A model generated the notes under the pieces. The model was not told the DNA's origin, did not search any database, and was given only the letters and a program-made list of their open reading frames with translations. A program made the position numbers and the translations under genes. From assembly GCA_016209705.1 (NCBI GenBank), contig JACQVR010000023.1:28892-92891 (forward strand): DNA of 64,000 bases, read 5' to 3'. Position 1 is the first letter of the stretch. Each line of letters begins with the position of its first letter. This document shows positions 15,532 to 25,052 of the stretch, piece after piece. This DNA is from Planctomycetota bacterium (GTDB taxonomy: Bacteria; Planctomycetota; MHYJ01; JACPRB01).

Positions 15532-18186
15532 ATGAAGATCTTGTCTCGACTGCTCGGCCTCGCTCTGATCGCCTTTCCGGTCGCCTGCCAGTCGGTCGAT
15601 TCGGCTCCGGCCGGCGCGCCGGAGCGTTCCGACATCGCGCAGTACGACGCGACGGGAAAGACCCCATCCTCCGCGGAAGGCAACGCCCAGGCGGGCCAGG
15701 AGTGGGACGAGCTCATGCGCAAGCTCCGCGACCAGCACATCGTCAGCGAGCAGACCAAGCTGGCGCAGGCGGACGAGCATTACCGTTTGGCCGACCGCTA
15801 CTACCGCGCCGGAGAATTCGCGAAGGCCGAGATCGAGTGCCAGAAAGCCGTCGGCCTGAACCCGAACCACGGCGCGGCCCACGCCCTCCTGCTGGAAATC
15901 CAGTTCGCCATGGGCAAGGGGCAGGTCACGCCTCAAAGCTTTCTGTTCGAAAAATACCTCCAGGAAGCCGCCGTCCGGCAGCAGGAAACGCTGCTCGAGA
16001 TCGATAACGCCCTGGAGCAGGGAAAGCGCGCGTTCCAAATCGGGAATTACGACGACGCCGACCGCCACTTCCGGCGCATTCTGGAATACGCGAAATGGCT
16101 TCCCACCGGCGTGGAACTCGAATCGCGCCGCAAAGAGGCCTCCGACCTGCTGGAGCGGACCAAGGTCGCGCGCCGCCAGAAGGACGTCGAGGAACAGTAC
16201 GTCCGCCACCAGATGATCGAAGAGGAACGGGCGCGCGAGGAGATCCGCAAGAAAATCGAGCAGCGCAAGCAGCTCGAAATCCTCTTCGGGCAGGCCCAAC
16301 TCTACTTCGAGCGCGAGCAGTACGTCCGCTGCATCGAGATCTGCGACAAGATTCTGTATCTGGACCCGCGGCTGGCCAGCGTGGAAGAGATGAAGCTGAT
16401 CGCCCAACGGCTCTCCCACGCCTCCGCCGAACGCGACAATACCCGGATGTACATCGAGCAGTGGAAGCGGACGTTCGAAAACGTGGAACGTATGGGGATC
16501 CTTCAGGCGGAGGACCTGAGCTTCCCGGCGCGCGAGATCTGGTTGGAGCTCGTTTCCAAGCGCCGCCCCAAGGGGATCAGCGACGTCGACGCGGATCGCA
16601 TGAGCGAGCAGGACCGGGAAATCTCCGAGAAGCTGCACACGATCCAGATCGACTTCGACTTCCAGGACGCCACGCTGGGACAGCTCGTGGATTACGTCCG
16701 GGACATCAGCGGGCTGAACCTGCACATCGACGGCAAGAACATTCCTGACCCCACGGCGGACACGTTCACCATCAAGCTCAAGAACCTCTCCATCGCGGGC
16801 GCGTTCGACCTGATGCTTCCCTCCAAGGGAAAGGCGTACATGGTGGAGGACGGCGTCGTCCTCATCACCACGTCGGAAGCGGTCCGCCGCCGCGTCCACC
16901 TGGAGCTGTACGACGTCCAGGACCTCACCTTCTCGCTGAAGGATTTCCCCGGCGTGAACATGAGCCTCACCGACGAGGGAGGGATCATGGGCATGGCGAC
17001 GGAAGAGGGCGCGCAACAGACGTTCGGCGGCGAGCAGCTCGCCGAGCTTATCCGCAACACCATCGACAAGAACAACTGGGACGAGGCGGTCGGTCAATCG
17101 ATCACGTTCCAGAACGGATTGCTCATCATCCGCAACGCGAACGAAACCCACCGGAAAATCCGCCGGTTCCTGAGCGATCTGCGCGCCTCCACCGGCATCA
17201 TGGTCAGCGTGGAGACCCGATTCCTCACCGTCGAGAACGAGTTCCTCCAACAGGTCGGCATGGATTTCCGGGACGTGGACGGCGCGCGCGTCCAGGGCGT
17301 GCTCACGCTGGACGACATCAGCCCCACGTTCGCCACCGTCCCCGGCTCCGCGTTCACCCAGTTCATCGATCCGGACGGCGGCGGCGGTCCGCTCTCGGGC
17401 GTCTCGCCGGGCATCACCGGCACCTTCGGCCGCAGCGTCGTCCGCAACATGGGGGCGCGCATCCAGAACATCATGGTCAACGACCAGGTGCTCCAGCGGT
17501 TCTATCAGACGTCGCTGTCGCCGATGGGGGGCGCGTCCCTCCAGTACACGCTCCTGGACGACATTTCGTTCGAAGCGATCATCCGGCTGGTCAGCCGCAG
17601 CACGCGCTCCAACCAGCTCGTGGCGCCGAAGCTGACGCTGTTCAACACGCAGCGCGGGAATATCCTCATCGCCAACCAGTTCGCTTACATCCGAGACTAC
17701 GACATCCAGGTGGCCACGGCGACCACCGCCGTCGATCCGATTCCCGGCATCGTCAACGACGGCGTCTCGCTGGACGTGCGCCCCATCGTCAGCGCCGACC
17801 GGCGGTACATCACGATGGAGCTGCGGCCCACGATCGCCACGATGGTCCCCCCGCCGCCGAACATCTTCGGCGTCGACGTCTCGTTCGCCATGATCGGCGC
17901 CTTCATCACCTCGCCGCTGGTGTATCGCATCGAGACGCCCGCGCTGGCGGTGCAGGGCTTCCGGACCACGGTGGTCATCCCGGACCGCGGCACCCTGCTG
18001 CTCGGAGGAATGTCGACCTACTTCGAGGAGGACGCCCAGAGCTCCATCCCGCTGTGGCACAACATCCCGATCCTGGGCAACCTGGGCTCGGAAAAGGTCA
18101 AAGGCCTCCAGCGGCGGCACTTCATGACGCTGCTGCGCGCGCGCATCATCATTCCGGATGAGGCAGAGAAGCGGAAGTTCGATTAG
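15532..18186 (+). CDS. TPR-containing secretin (outer-membrane gate), paralogue 1
   Basis: The 884-residue protein has a signal peptide (MKILSRLLGLALIAFPVACQ; the Cys could be lipidated but the lipobox is weak), TPR-like helices (about residues 75-330), a coiled-coil stretch, a secretin/TonB short N-terminal-type domain (about 370-425, with LVDYVRDISGLNLHID), an N domain, and the secretin beta-barrel domain (about 560-860). Secretin marks include LVAPKLTLFNTQRGNILIA, VSLDVRPIVS and VIPDRGTLLLGGM. Secretins form multimeric outer-membrane channels for type II/III secretion and type IV pili. The upstream frame adds 20 unlike residues; the ATG at 15532 has GGGAG before it. It is co-linear with the second secretin (25053-27701), which implies an old duplication. 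Confidence 0.88.
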   Translation: MKILSRLLGLALIAFPVACQSVDSAPAGAPERSDIAQYDATGKTPSSAEGNAQAGQEWDELMRKLRDQHIVSEQTKLAQADEHYRLADRYYRAGEFAKAEIECQKAVGLNPNHGAAHALLLEIQFAMGKGQVTPQSFLFEKYLQEAAVRQQETLLEIDNALEQGKRAFQIGNYDDADRHFRRILEYAKWLPTGVELESRRKEASDLLERTKVARRQKDVEEQYVRHQMIEEERAREEIRKKIEQRKQLEILFGQAQLYFEREQYVRCIEICDKILYLDPRLASVEEMKLIAQRLSHASAERDNTRMYIEQWKRTFENVERMGILQAEDLSFPAREIWLELVSKRRPKGISDVDADRMSEQDREISEKLHTIQIDFDFQDATLGQLVDYVRDISGLNLHIDGKNIPDPTADTFTIKLKNLSIAGAFDLMLPSKGKAYMVEDGVVLITTSEAVRRRVHLELYDVQDLTFSLKDFPGVNMSLTDEGGIMGMATEEGAQQTFGGEQLAELIRNTIDKNNWDEAVGQSITFQNGLLIIRNANETHRKIRRFLSDLRASTGIMVSVETRFLTVENEFLQQVGMDFRDVDGARVQGVLTLDDISPTFATVPGSAFTQFIDPDGGGGPLSGVSPGITGTFGRSVVRNMGARIQNIMVNDQVLQRFYQTSLSPMGGASLQYTLLDDISFEAIIRLVSRSTRSNQLVAPKLTLFNTQRGNILIANQFAYIRDYDIQVATATTAVDPIPGIVNDGVSLDVRPIVSADRRYITMELRPTIATMVPPPPNIFGVDVSFAMIGAFITSPLVYRIETPALAVQGFRTTVVIPDRGTLLLGGMSTYFEEDAQSSIPLWHNIPILGNLGSEKVKGLQRRHFMTLLRARIIIPDEAEKRKFD

Positions 18187-18404
18187 TTACTGGATTTCCA
18201 CGCTTCTTTTCCTAGAATCTTCCAAGGCATCTGGCCGTCCGCAAGGAGCCGCGCTCCGTCAGGTCGCTTCGGGAGCGTGGAAATCCAGGCTGGGGATGAA
18301 CCGGCACGGCCGGCTTTCGTTCATATGAGGAGCCTGCCTCCGCGAGCCTCGCGGCCCCCGAAGATAGGCTCGAACAGGCCCAAATCGCCGTAGGAGGATC
18401 CTTC
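18187..18404. other. Gap between secretin and TPR gene; nothing definite
   Basis: This 218-bp gap has a TAGAAT at 18213-18218 without a clear -35, and an AGGAGG ribosome binding site just before the next start. No hairpin of the word type is obvious. Confidence 0.4.
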
Positions 18405-21368
18405 ATGCGCGTGGCGGCGCCATCGTTGATCGCGGGATTCCTGATTGCGTGGGCCGCTCCCCGCGCGGCCGCTCAATCGCAGGAATACGATCTTGCGGTT
18501 CTTCTGGCGGAGCGGCACTGGTTCGATCTGGCGACCGAGATCTTCGTCAACATCAAGAAATCCGGGTCGCTGTCCCACGAGAAGCGCGTGGACGGGGAAT
18601 TCGGCCTGGCGTGGATCGAAAGCATCAAGGCGGAATCCGAAACGAAGCCCGAAGCCAAGCTGGAACTGTACAATCAGGCGACCGAGACCATCCTCAAGTT
18701 CATCGAAACGCACGGCAATCACCCCCGGCGCTCCGAAGCCCTTTCCGTGTTCGGCGACCTCCTCCAAAAGAAGGGCAAATTCCTTCTGGGAGCGGGGAAG
18801 TCCCTTCCCAACGCCGCGAAGGAAGCCGAAGAGGCGTTCCGGCAGGCCCAGACCCGCTTCCTCAGCCTCGTCGAGAACCTGAAAAAGAGTCCGGTCGAGC
18901 CGCCGCCCGCGGACGTCGCCGAAAGCGATCCCCGGTATCAAGCGTGGATGGCGTGGGACCAGAAAATGATGACCGCGAAGTACAACTACGGCGTCAGCCT
19001 CTTCCACCAGGCCGACGCGTACAAAGGCGACCGCAAGCGGTTCGAAGAGATGAAGGACCTGATCGACAAGATGATCGCTTTTTTCGAACAGGACTTCATG
19101 TGGGATTACGAACGCTATCTGCTGGCGTACAGCGCCTTCATCTACATGGGCCGCGGATGCCAGCTCCTGGCGGAGAATTCCGAGACCGCCAAGGCGGAGG
19201 AATATTGGAAGAAGTGCTTCAGCTACGTGGAAAAGCCCATTTTCCTGCTGAGCGATCCGGCCAACCGCAAGCTGGAAGGCGTCCGCGAGTTGGCGCTGGA
19301 ATCGGCCATGTTCACGTTGCGCGCCAAGATGGCGTACGGAGACACGCTGCGGGGAGGAAAGGCCTCCAGCCAATACCAGGACGCCGTCAAGATCGCGGAG
19401 AAGGTCTTCAAGCACCTGCCTCCGACGGCCAAGAGGGAGCCGTACGGAGTCCTGGTGCGCATCGAGCAGGCCCGCGCGCTGTGCAAGTCGGGACGCATCA
19501 GAGAAGGCACCCGCAACCTCCAGGAGATCCGCAAGGACGCGGCGGGCGATCCCGCGCTCGGCTGGGTGGACAACTTCGTGATCGACATCATCGGCGAATA
19601 CGCCGGCGAGAGCGACCCGAAGCTGATCCTGGAGTCGGCCGACAACATGTACGAGCGGGGCCCCGCCTACTTCTCCAAAGCCATCGCGAAATACCGCTCC
19701 GCCCTGAGCGTCATCCGCAAGCCGGAAGACCGGCGCTACATTCCGCATTGCTGGAAGCAGATCGCCGAGTGCTATTACTGGCAGGACCGCTGGATCGAAG
19801 CGGCCCAAGCGTACGACATGATCATGACCGGCTACAACGGCGAGTTCCTCACGTCCCCGGAAGCGACCAAGGCGGTCGTCAACATGAAGACGGCGCTTTT
19901 CAAGGTCCAGCGGGCCACGGGCCTTCCGGAGGATCGCGCGCGCTACGAGCGGTTCGTCCAGTGGGCGAATTCCAAGTTCCCCAACGAACTGGGCGACGGC
20001 AGCCTTCGGGAAGAGGCGGTCACCCTGGAAAACGAAGGACGAAAAGCGCGCGACGCGGGCACGTACGCCGGTCAATTCGCCAAAGCGATCGACAACTGGT
20101 CGAAACTGGCCGCCAAGCCCTCGAGCCCCTTCCACGAAGAGGCGGTCTTCAGCGTCGCCTACAACGCCTATCTTCACGCGGAAATGCTCAGCCGGACCGC
20201 CCGAACCCAGGAAGAAACCGAGAAGGTGAAGCCGTTTCTCCAGAAGACGATCGAATACGCCGGGCGGCATCTGGCCGTCGTGGATCGGATGAACCAGAAG
20301 GACTCGATCGTCGTGCGAAACGCCCTCGCCTCGATCTACTTCGCGTCCCGGGCGTGCCTGGACCCCGCGATCGACCAGCCTTCGAAGGTGCTGGAGCTTT
20401 CCGAAGGATTCGAATCCAAGCTGCCGAATCCCGACCCGGCCTGGATCATGAGAATCTACGAACTGCGGATCGAGGCGCACCGCATGCTCGCCAAGCTGGA
20501 CGGCGAATCGCCGGACCTCGAGTCCATCAAGCGCGCGGAAAAAGACCTCGACACCATGCGCGATCGGTATCAGAAGGATCCCCGCGGCGAACGGCAGCTC
20601 ATGAACGCGCTTCGAAACATCTCCGAAGCGTACCGGCTGCTCGCCTCGAAGATGCGGGAGGAAAATCCCGGCCTGGCGGAAGCCTACTCGATCCGGGCCG
20701 CCGAAGTCATGTTCCAATACTTCGAGCTCAGCCGCGAAGAGCCGAAGGGCGAAGAGATCCTGGCCATGGCGGAAACCTTTTTCGACACGGCCCAGCGCAA
20801 GCTGGACCAGGCCCGGGCCGCCGACAGCAAGGAGGAAATGGCCAAGGCGCGCGAGATGTTCGGCAAGGCGCACAATCTGTACAACCGGTATCTGCTCACC
20901 GGCAAGCTCGAGACCGACGTCGAAACCGCCATCCGCGGCCGCATGACGGACTGCCTGGCCAAATCGGGCAAATTCGACGAGGCTCTGAGCCAGCTCAAGG
21001 ACGTCGTGGACCGCGATCCGCAGATGGCCAAAGGAGGCGATTGGGAAGCCTATCTGGATTGCTTGATGATGAAGGCCGACTCCATGCAGCCGGGCACCGA
21101 ACGCAACCAGCTCATCGAGGAGGCCAAGAACAAGTATGGACAGCTCGCCGCGATGCTCAGCCGGCGAATCGACAAGCACTACTGGCGCATCCTGTACAAG
21201 TATGCCGACGCCATGTTCCGGATCGATCCGGACGGCTTGCGCAACTTCTTCATCAACATGGAAAAGAGGGGCACGGCTCCGGCCTGGGACGGCGGCGAGT
21301 TCGAGTATGCGGCCAAGTTCGAGGCGCTGCGGGAGAAAAACGAGAAAAGGCTTCCGAACAAAGAATAG
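18405..21368 (+). CDS. Large periplasmic TPR/alpha-solenoid protein
   Basis: The 987-residue protein has a signal peptide (to about residue 24, with AAPRAAAQSQ around the cleavage site) and is otherwise almost entirely amphipathic helices in the TPR rhythm, for example YFSKAIAKYRSALSVIRKP, CWKQIAECYYWQDRWIEAA, AREMFGKAHNLYNRYLL and CLAKSGKFDEALSQLKDVV. It is expected to be a scaffold for protein-protein contacts in the periplasm. A strong AGGAGG is placed 8 nt before the ATG. It sits between the first secretin and the ExbB/ExbD genes, so it may link outer- and inner-membrane parts of the machine. No enzyme domain is seen. Confidence 0.75.
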   Translation: MRVAAPSLIAGFLIAWAAPRAAAQSQEYDLAVLLAERHWFDLATEIFVNIKKSGSLSHEKRVDGEFGLAWIESIKAESETKPEAKLELYNQATETILKFIETHGNHPRRSEALSVFGDLLQKKGKFLLGAGKSLPNAAKEAEEAFRQAQTRFLSLVENLKKSPVEPPPADVAESDPRYQAWMAWDQKMMTAKYNYGVSLFHQADAYKGDRKRFEEMKDLIDKMIAFFEQDFMWDYERYLLAYSAFIYMGRGCQLLAENSETAKAEEYWKKCFSYVEKPIFLLSDPANRKLEGVRELALESAMFTLRAKMAYGDTLRGGKASSQYQDAVKIAEKVFKHLPPTAKREPYGVLVRIEQARALCKSGRIREGTRNLQEIRKDAAGDPALGWVDNFVIDIIGEYAGESDPKLILESADNMYERGPAYFSKAIAKYRSALSVIRKPEDRRYIPHCWKQIAECYYWQDRWIEAAQAYDMIMTGYNGEFLTSPEATKAVVNMKTALFKVQRATGLPEDRARYERFVQWANSKFPNELGDGSLREEAVTLENEGRKARDAGTYAGQFAKAIDNWSKLAAKPSSPFHEEAVFSVAYNAYLHAEMLSRTARTQEETEKVKPFLQKTIEYAGRHLAVVDRMNQKDSIVVRNALASIYFASRACLDPAIDQPSKVLELSEGFESKLPNPDPAWIMRIYELRIEAHRMLAKLDGESPDLESIKRAEKDLDTMRDRYQKDPRGERQLMNALRNISEAYRLLASKMREENPGLAEAYSIRAAEVMFQYFELSREEPKGEEILAMAETFFDTAQRKLDQARAADSKEEMAKAREMFGKAHNLYNRYLLTGKLETDVETAIRGRMTDCLAKSGKFDEALSQLKDVVDRDPQMAKGGDWEAYLDCLMMKADSMQPGTERNQLIEEAKNKYGQLAAMLSRRIDKHYWRILYKYADAMFRIDPDGLRNFFINMEKRGTAPAWDGGEFEYAAKFEALREKNEKRLPNKE

Positions 21369-21386
21369 GTCCGTGAAGAAATAACC

Positions 21387-21453
21387 GAACCGCCAAAGCG
21401 CCAAACCGCGAAAAGAAGAGTTCGCCCGTGGCGCTTTGGCGTTCTTGCGGTTC
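21387..21453. repeat. Word hairpin, 'AACCGCCAAAGCGCC' type (copy 2)
   Basis: The left arm GAACCGCCAAAGCGCCAAAC plus CGCG (21387-21410) pairs with the right arm (21428-21453), which contains GTGGCGCTTTGGCG and TTGCGGTTC. The right arm ends 1 bp before the AAGGAGG of the next gene, so folding could hide or present that ribosome binding site. Confidence 0.75.
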
Positions 21454-21465
21454 AAGGAGGAACGG

Positions 21466-22635
21466 ATGATTCCCGCTTTGGCTTTCACGATCCTGACGGC
21501 GGCGATGTCGGGGGCGCCGGCCTCCACGTCGCAGGAACGCAAGCTGGACCGGGTCACTCCCCGGAAAGGACCGCCGGCGGAGGGCACCATCGTTCGCGAC
21601 ACATGGAAGGAAGTGGTCCTTCGGCTCTCCTCGGGAAGCGAAACCACCTTCCGCGTGGAGGACGTCCTGAGCGTCGAATACGCCGATGCCCCGGACGCCA
21701 TGAAAGCGGGCCTGGCGGATTTCGAAGCGGGCAATTGGGAGGAAGCGCTCACCAAGATCACCAGCGCCGAGGAGGCGGTTCAAGGCAAAGGCCTCGATTC
21801 CGCGACGGCCAAGAAAATTACGGTTCGCTCCTGGTTCGGCCCTTGGGTCACGTTTCATCGAGGATACTGCCTCAAGGAGCTTCACCGGATCGAGGACGCC
21901 CTGCGGGAACTGCTCCGGTATGTCGACGGAGCCCTGAAGGAGCCGAACCGGGATTCGCGTTTCCTGGCGCGCGCCTGCGAAGCGGTCATGGAATGTTATC
22001 GGGGGAAGGCGGACGAACCGGGGATGGCGGCGTTCCTGGAACGCGTGAAAGCCGCTCCTCGCGAGGTGCAGGGGAAAATACAGCAAATCGCCTCCGTCCA
22101 GCAAGGGGAGATGCTGTTGAGCAGCGGGAAGGTGGCGGAGGCGCAGGCGATCTTCCAGCGTCTGGCGGAGTCGCCCGACGTGGACATCCGAACCTCGGGC
22201 ACGCTGGGCGTCATCCGCTGCCATCAGAAGAGCGATCAGCCGGATGCCCTGGTGCGGTACTGCGAGAACGTGATCAAGACGACCCCCTTGGATCAACCCG
22301 GGCTCCTGCTTCTGGCGTCGCTGGCGCTGGGAGAGGCCTACGGAAATCGGAAGGAATACCGAAAGGCGGTGGGAGCGCTCGTGGACGCGATCGTGAAATA
22401 TCATCCCGGACGGGGGACGGAGCTGGTGCGGGAGCACGAACGGGCGCTCTACACGCTGGCGAAGACCTACGAGGCGTGGTCGGCCGAATCGACGGGCGAT
22501 CTCAAGACGACGGCCAGGATCTGGGCCGCGCGCACCTGGAGAGAACTGTCCATGGAATACCCGAACGGGCGATACCGAGACGAGGCGAACGCCGGGATCG
22601 CTCGCTGCGAGGCGCCGGAAGAGAAAAAACCGTGA
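21466..22635 (+). CDS. Secreted TPR-like protein of the secretin cluster
   Basis: The 389-residue protein has an N-terminal signal sequence (MIPALAFTILTAAMSGAPAS), then a small beta-type segment (EGTIVRDTWKEVVLRLSSGS, like an SH3/LSm strand set), then TPR-like helices (about residues 75-380; MKAGLADFEAGNWEEALTKI). An upstream in-frame ATG exists at 21436 inside the hairpin arm, but the ATG at 21466 has AGGAGG at ideal distance. Probably a periplasmic adaptor with the 987-residue neighbour; exact function unknown. Confidence 0.7.
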   Translation: MIPALAFTILTAAMSGAPASTSQERKLDRVTPRKGPPAEGTIVRDTWKEVVLRLSSGSETTFRVEDVLSVEYADAPDAMKAGLADFEAGNWEEALTKITSAEEAVQGKGLDSATAKKITVRSWFGPWVTFHRGYCLKELHRIEDALRELLRYVDGALKEPNRDSRFLARACEAVMECYRGKADEPGMAAFLERVKAAPREVQGKIQQIASVQQGEMLLSSGKVAEAQAIFQRLAESPDVDIRTSGTLGVIRCHQKSDQPDALVRYCENVIKTTPLDQPGLLLLASLALGEAYGNRKEYRKAVGALVDAIVKYHPGRGTELVREHERALYTLAKTYEAWSAESTGDLKTTARIWAARTWRELSMEYPNGRYRDEANAGIARCEAPEEKKP

Positions 22636-22636
22636 C

Positions 22637-22666
22637 CTCGGACCTCGGATATCGGACATCGGATAA
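22637..22666. repeat. Tandem 'cctcgga / atcgga' words downstream of the TPR gene
   Basis: Four near-copies of a CTCGGA/ATCGGA word follow the stop codon. A possible partner (CCGAGGATC, near 22747) lies about 85 bp away, so the hairpin is weak or decayed compared with other loci. The rest of the gap to 22833 shows no gene. Confidence 0.45.
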
Positions 22667-22833
22667 TTGTCTTGCCGACGATTGAACCTTTCAGTAAGCT
22701 TTTCCGTTTGTTACACATGCCTGTGAAGGTCGCGGTAAGTTCATTCCGAGGATCGGGGGTCATGGGCGTCGTCCACGACGAAGGGCTTTAATCCACGAAC
22801 TAGAATATGAAACACGTATTTGGGGGTGCGCAC

Positions 22834-23601
22834 ATGAGGTCAGCGCGTGGTCCGATCAAGGTGGCGGCATCCATCTTGGCGATCTTGGGACTTCATCTCA
22901 TTGGCGCGGCCGTCGCCTTCGCCCAGGAAGGAGTGGGAGGACAGGCGGGGCCGAGCGCCCAAACGGACTTCTTCACGGTGTGGATCCTGGCAGGCGGAGG
23001 GGTCGGCGTGATCTTCGTCCTTCCGATCGAGATCGTCTCGATCGCGACCGTCGCCGCCGTCATCGAGCATTTCGTGACCATCCAGCGGGACAAGCTGGTT
23101 CCGCCGGAGGTCATCGTCGAGCTCGAATCGCTGCTGGACGAGGAGCAGTACGAGGAAGCGATCAACCTGTGCGAAGCGAGCAAGAACTATCTCACCAACA
23201 TCATCGGGGCCGCCATCGCCCGCGTGGGCGAGGGATACGAGGCCATGAAGACCGCGGCGGAAGGCGCCACCGACGAGGAGAACGTCAAGCTGATCCACAA
23301 GATCTCCTGGCTGGCGCTGTTCGGAAACCTCGGCCCCATGATGGGCCTGTTCGGAACGGTGACCGGCATGGTCATGGCCTTCAAGTCGATCGCGGAATCT
23401 TCCGGCAGTCCGTCGCCCCAGGAGCTGGCGGGCGGTATTTTCACCGCCCTGGTGACGACCGTGTGGGGATTGATGGTCGCCATCCCGGCCCTCACCTTCT
23501 TCTTCATCTTCAAAGTGAAGATTCAGCGGCTGACGTTCGAGTTGTCGGCGGTGGCGATGGAGGTCGTCGAACGCTTCAAGCCCGTTGCCGAAGGAAAGTA
23601 G
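22834..23601 (+). CDS. exbB: ExbB/TolQ/MotA-family proton channel protein
   Basis: The protein has a signal peptide (cleavage near AVAFAQEG), then three membrane segments: around residues 42-70, and two long ones in the C-terminal half containing NLGPMMGLFGTVTGMVMAF and ELAGGIFTALVTTVWGLMVA. These are the conserved ExbB/TolQ helices that line the channel. ExbB forms a pentamer around ExbD and converts the proton gradient into work on envelope partners. The frame has an ATG at 22807, but the ATG at 22834 has GGGGG upstream and yields the clean signal peptide. It is followed 3 bp later by exbD and likely forms one transcript with both exbD genes. Confidence 0.9.
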   Translation: MRSARGPIKVAASILAILGLHLIGAAVAFAQEGVGGQAGPSAQTDFFTVWILAGGGVGVIFVLPIEIVSIATVAAVIEHFVTIQRDKLVPPEVIVELESLLDEEQYEEAINLCEASKNYLTNIIGAAIARVGEGYEAMKTAAEGATDEENVKLIHKISWLALFGNLGPMMGLFGTVTGMVMAFKSIAESSGSPSPQELAGGIFTALVTTVWGLMVAIPALTFFFIFKVKIQRLTFELSAVAMEVVERFKPVAEGK

Positions 23602-23604
23602 CGC

Positions 23605-24093
23605 ATGGTCCGCCACCACGTCGTCGACCTCGAAGAAATCGAAGGCATGAACATGACGCCGATGATCGACGTCGTGTTTCAGCTCATCATCTTCTTCATG
23701 CTGGTCATGGACATGTCCCGCCAGCAGCTCACGCCGCTGAAGCTTCCCACGGCCAGCAAGGCGGAAAAGGAGAAGTTCACGGACGAGACGCAGCTCATCC
23801 TGAACGTGAGGGACAACGGCGAAATCCTGATCGGGGGAAAGCTGTATTTCCGCCCTCCTCAGGACCCCACCCAATACGAAGCGCGCAAGCTGGAGGACCT
23901 GTTCGAAGCCCGGCGCCAGATCCGCGCCTACCAGGAGGTCGCCGGCGACGCCAACTTCGTCAAGTACCCGATCTTGGTTCGGGCCGACCGATCCGCGCCG
24001 TTCCAATGGGTGCAGATGATCCTGATGATCGCGACGTTGCACGGCGGCGTCACGCAAGTCTCCTTGGGCGCCATGCAGGATCAAGTCAAGTAG
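23605..24093 (+). CDS. exbD: ExbD/TolR-family protein, paralogue 1
   Basis: The 162-residue protein has a short cytoplasmic N-terminus, then MNMTPMIDVVFQLIIFFML (about residues 15-33), the invariant ExbD/TolR helix whose Asp carries the translocated proton. A periplasmic domain of about 125 residues follows. It starts 3 bp after exbB. A second, different ExbD follows after 15 bp, so the motor may use a heterodimeric ExbD pair, as proposed for some ExbB-ExbD1-ExbD2 systems. Confidence 0.9.
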   Translation: MVRHHVVDLEEIEGMNMTPMIDVVFQLIIFFMLVMDMSRQQLTPLKLPTASKAEKEKFTDETQLILNVRDNGEILIGGKLYFRPPQDPTQYEARKLEDLFEARRQIRAYQEVAGDANFVKYPILVRADRSAPFQWVQMILMIATLHGGVTQVSLGAMQDQVK

Positions 24094-24108
24094 AAAGCGA
24101 GGAAGGCG

Positions 24109-24723
24109 ATGGCCCGGCGCAAACTGGAAGAGCAAAGAGTCCCGCCGATCCCGATGACGCCGATGATCGACGTGGTCTTCCAACTCTTGATCTTCTTCAT
24201 GCTGACCATGCACTTCAAGGAGGTCGAAGGGATCCTACGCACGATGCTCCCCAAGGACAAAGGCCTGCAATCGTCCTCCGTGCTCAACCCGGAGCTCCAG
24301 GAGATCCGCGTGATCATTTGCGCCGGCGGAGACACCCGAAAGCACATGCACGACAAGGGCAGCCATGAGAAAGTGGACAAGGACAATTCCCGCTGCACGC
24401 TGCTCGTCGAGCAGAACGAGATCGGCGAACTCTTTCTGACCGCCAAGCATCCCGACAGAGTGGACCAGAACAAGACCCTCTATAAGAACGCGGGAATGAA
24501 GATCAAGGAACTGTACGACCTGACGCCCTCCACCCGGGACGCCTCGAAACGCGCTCCGGTGATCATCGACGCCGACAGCGAGACGCCCTACGAGCACGTC
24601 ATCGGCATCGTCAACATCTGCAAGGAACACAAGATCGAGAACCTGGAGTTCGCCGGGAATCCCCGCTTCGACCTTTACTACGGTTCGAAGCAACGAGGGC
24701 AATTTACCCGCGAGCCGCGCTGA
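24109..24723 (+). CDS. ExbD/TolR-family protein, paralogue 2
   Basis: The 204-residue protein has the helix IPMTPMIDVVFQLLIFFMLT (about residues 14-33) with the proton-carrying Asp. It has a longer periplasmic domain than paralogue 1, with an extra charged segment (about residues 75-130, AGGDTRKHMHDKGSHEKVDK). The ATG has GAGGAAGG upstream. Together with exbB and the first exbD it completes a proton-driven motor unit placed inside the secretin cluster. Confidence 0.88.
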   Translation: MARRKLEEQRVPPIPMTPMIDVVFQLLIFFMLTMHFKEVEGILRTMLPKDKGLQSSSVLNPELQEIRVIICAGGDTRKHMHDKGSHEKVDKDNSRCTLLVEQNEIGELFLTAKHPDRVDQNKTLYKNAGMKIKELYDLTPSTRDASKRAPVIIDADSETPYEHVIGIVNICKEHKIENLEFAGNPRFDLYYGSKQRGQFTREPR

Positions 24724-24750
24724 TCCTCCGTTCCTCTTCCTTTCTTGGGT

Positions 24751-24913
24751 GAACCGCCAAAACGCCCCGGCGCCGCCGGAGCGGCTATCCGGCTTCGCCC
24801 CGCCCATTTTTCATCTGGCAGAGCCCGAAAGGGGCCGGGCGTAGGCGTCGCGGTGGCGCCATCGGGGGGGCTTCACGTTAACCTCGTTGCGGTTTTGCGC
24901 CTTGGCGCTTTCA
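24751..24913. repeat. Split word hairpin, 'AACCGCCAAAACGCC' type (copy 3)
   Basis: The left arm GAACCGCCAAAACGCC (24751-24766) is separated by about 120 bp from the right arm GCGGTTTTGCGCCTTGGCGC plus TTTC (24889-24912). The 329-bp gap between exbD and the second secretin holds this and nothing else I can identify as a gene; the interior may be an insertion or degenerate sequence. Confidence 0.55.
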
Positions 24914-25052
24914 ATCCTTTTCATGGATCTCCCAGCTTGCCGACATTAAAATTCCGCCGATTCGTGAAGGGTTCGGTTCGTCCAAGACCGTCCTCATAGA
25001 TGTTATCTCGACAGGGCCCGCTCTGAAGCTCCGAAGCGAGAGGTGACGGAAC

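Noticed and set aside
15436..18120. A minus-strand frame of 894 codons opposite the first secretin
   Set aside because: The plus strand encodes an unmistakable secretin. The antisense product is Asp/Arg/Val-rich without motifs.
18321..21761. An uninterrupted minus-strand frame of 1146 codons opposite the TPR genes
   Set aside because: It lies antisense to two genes with good ribosome binding sites, signal peptides and TPR rhythm. Its translation is low-complexity and matches no fold I recognise. Long antisense frames are expected in GC-rich codon-biased DNA.
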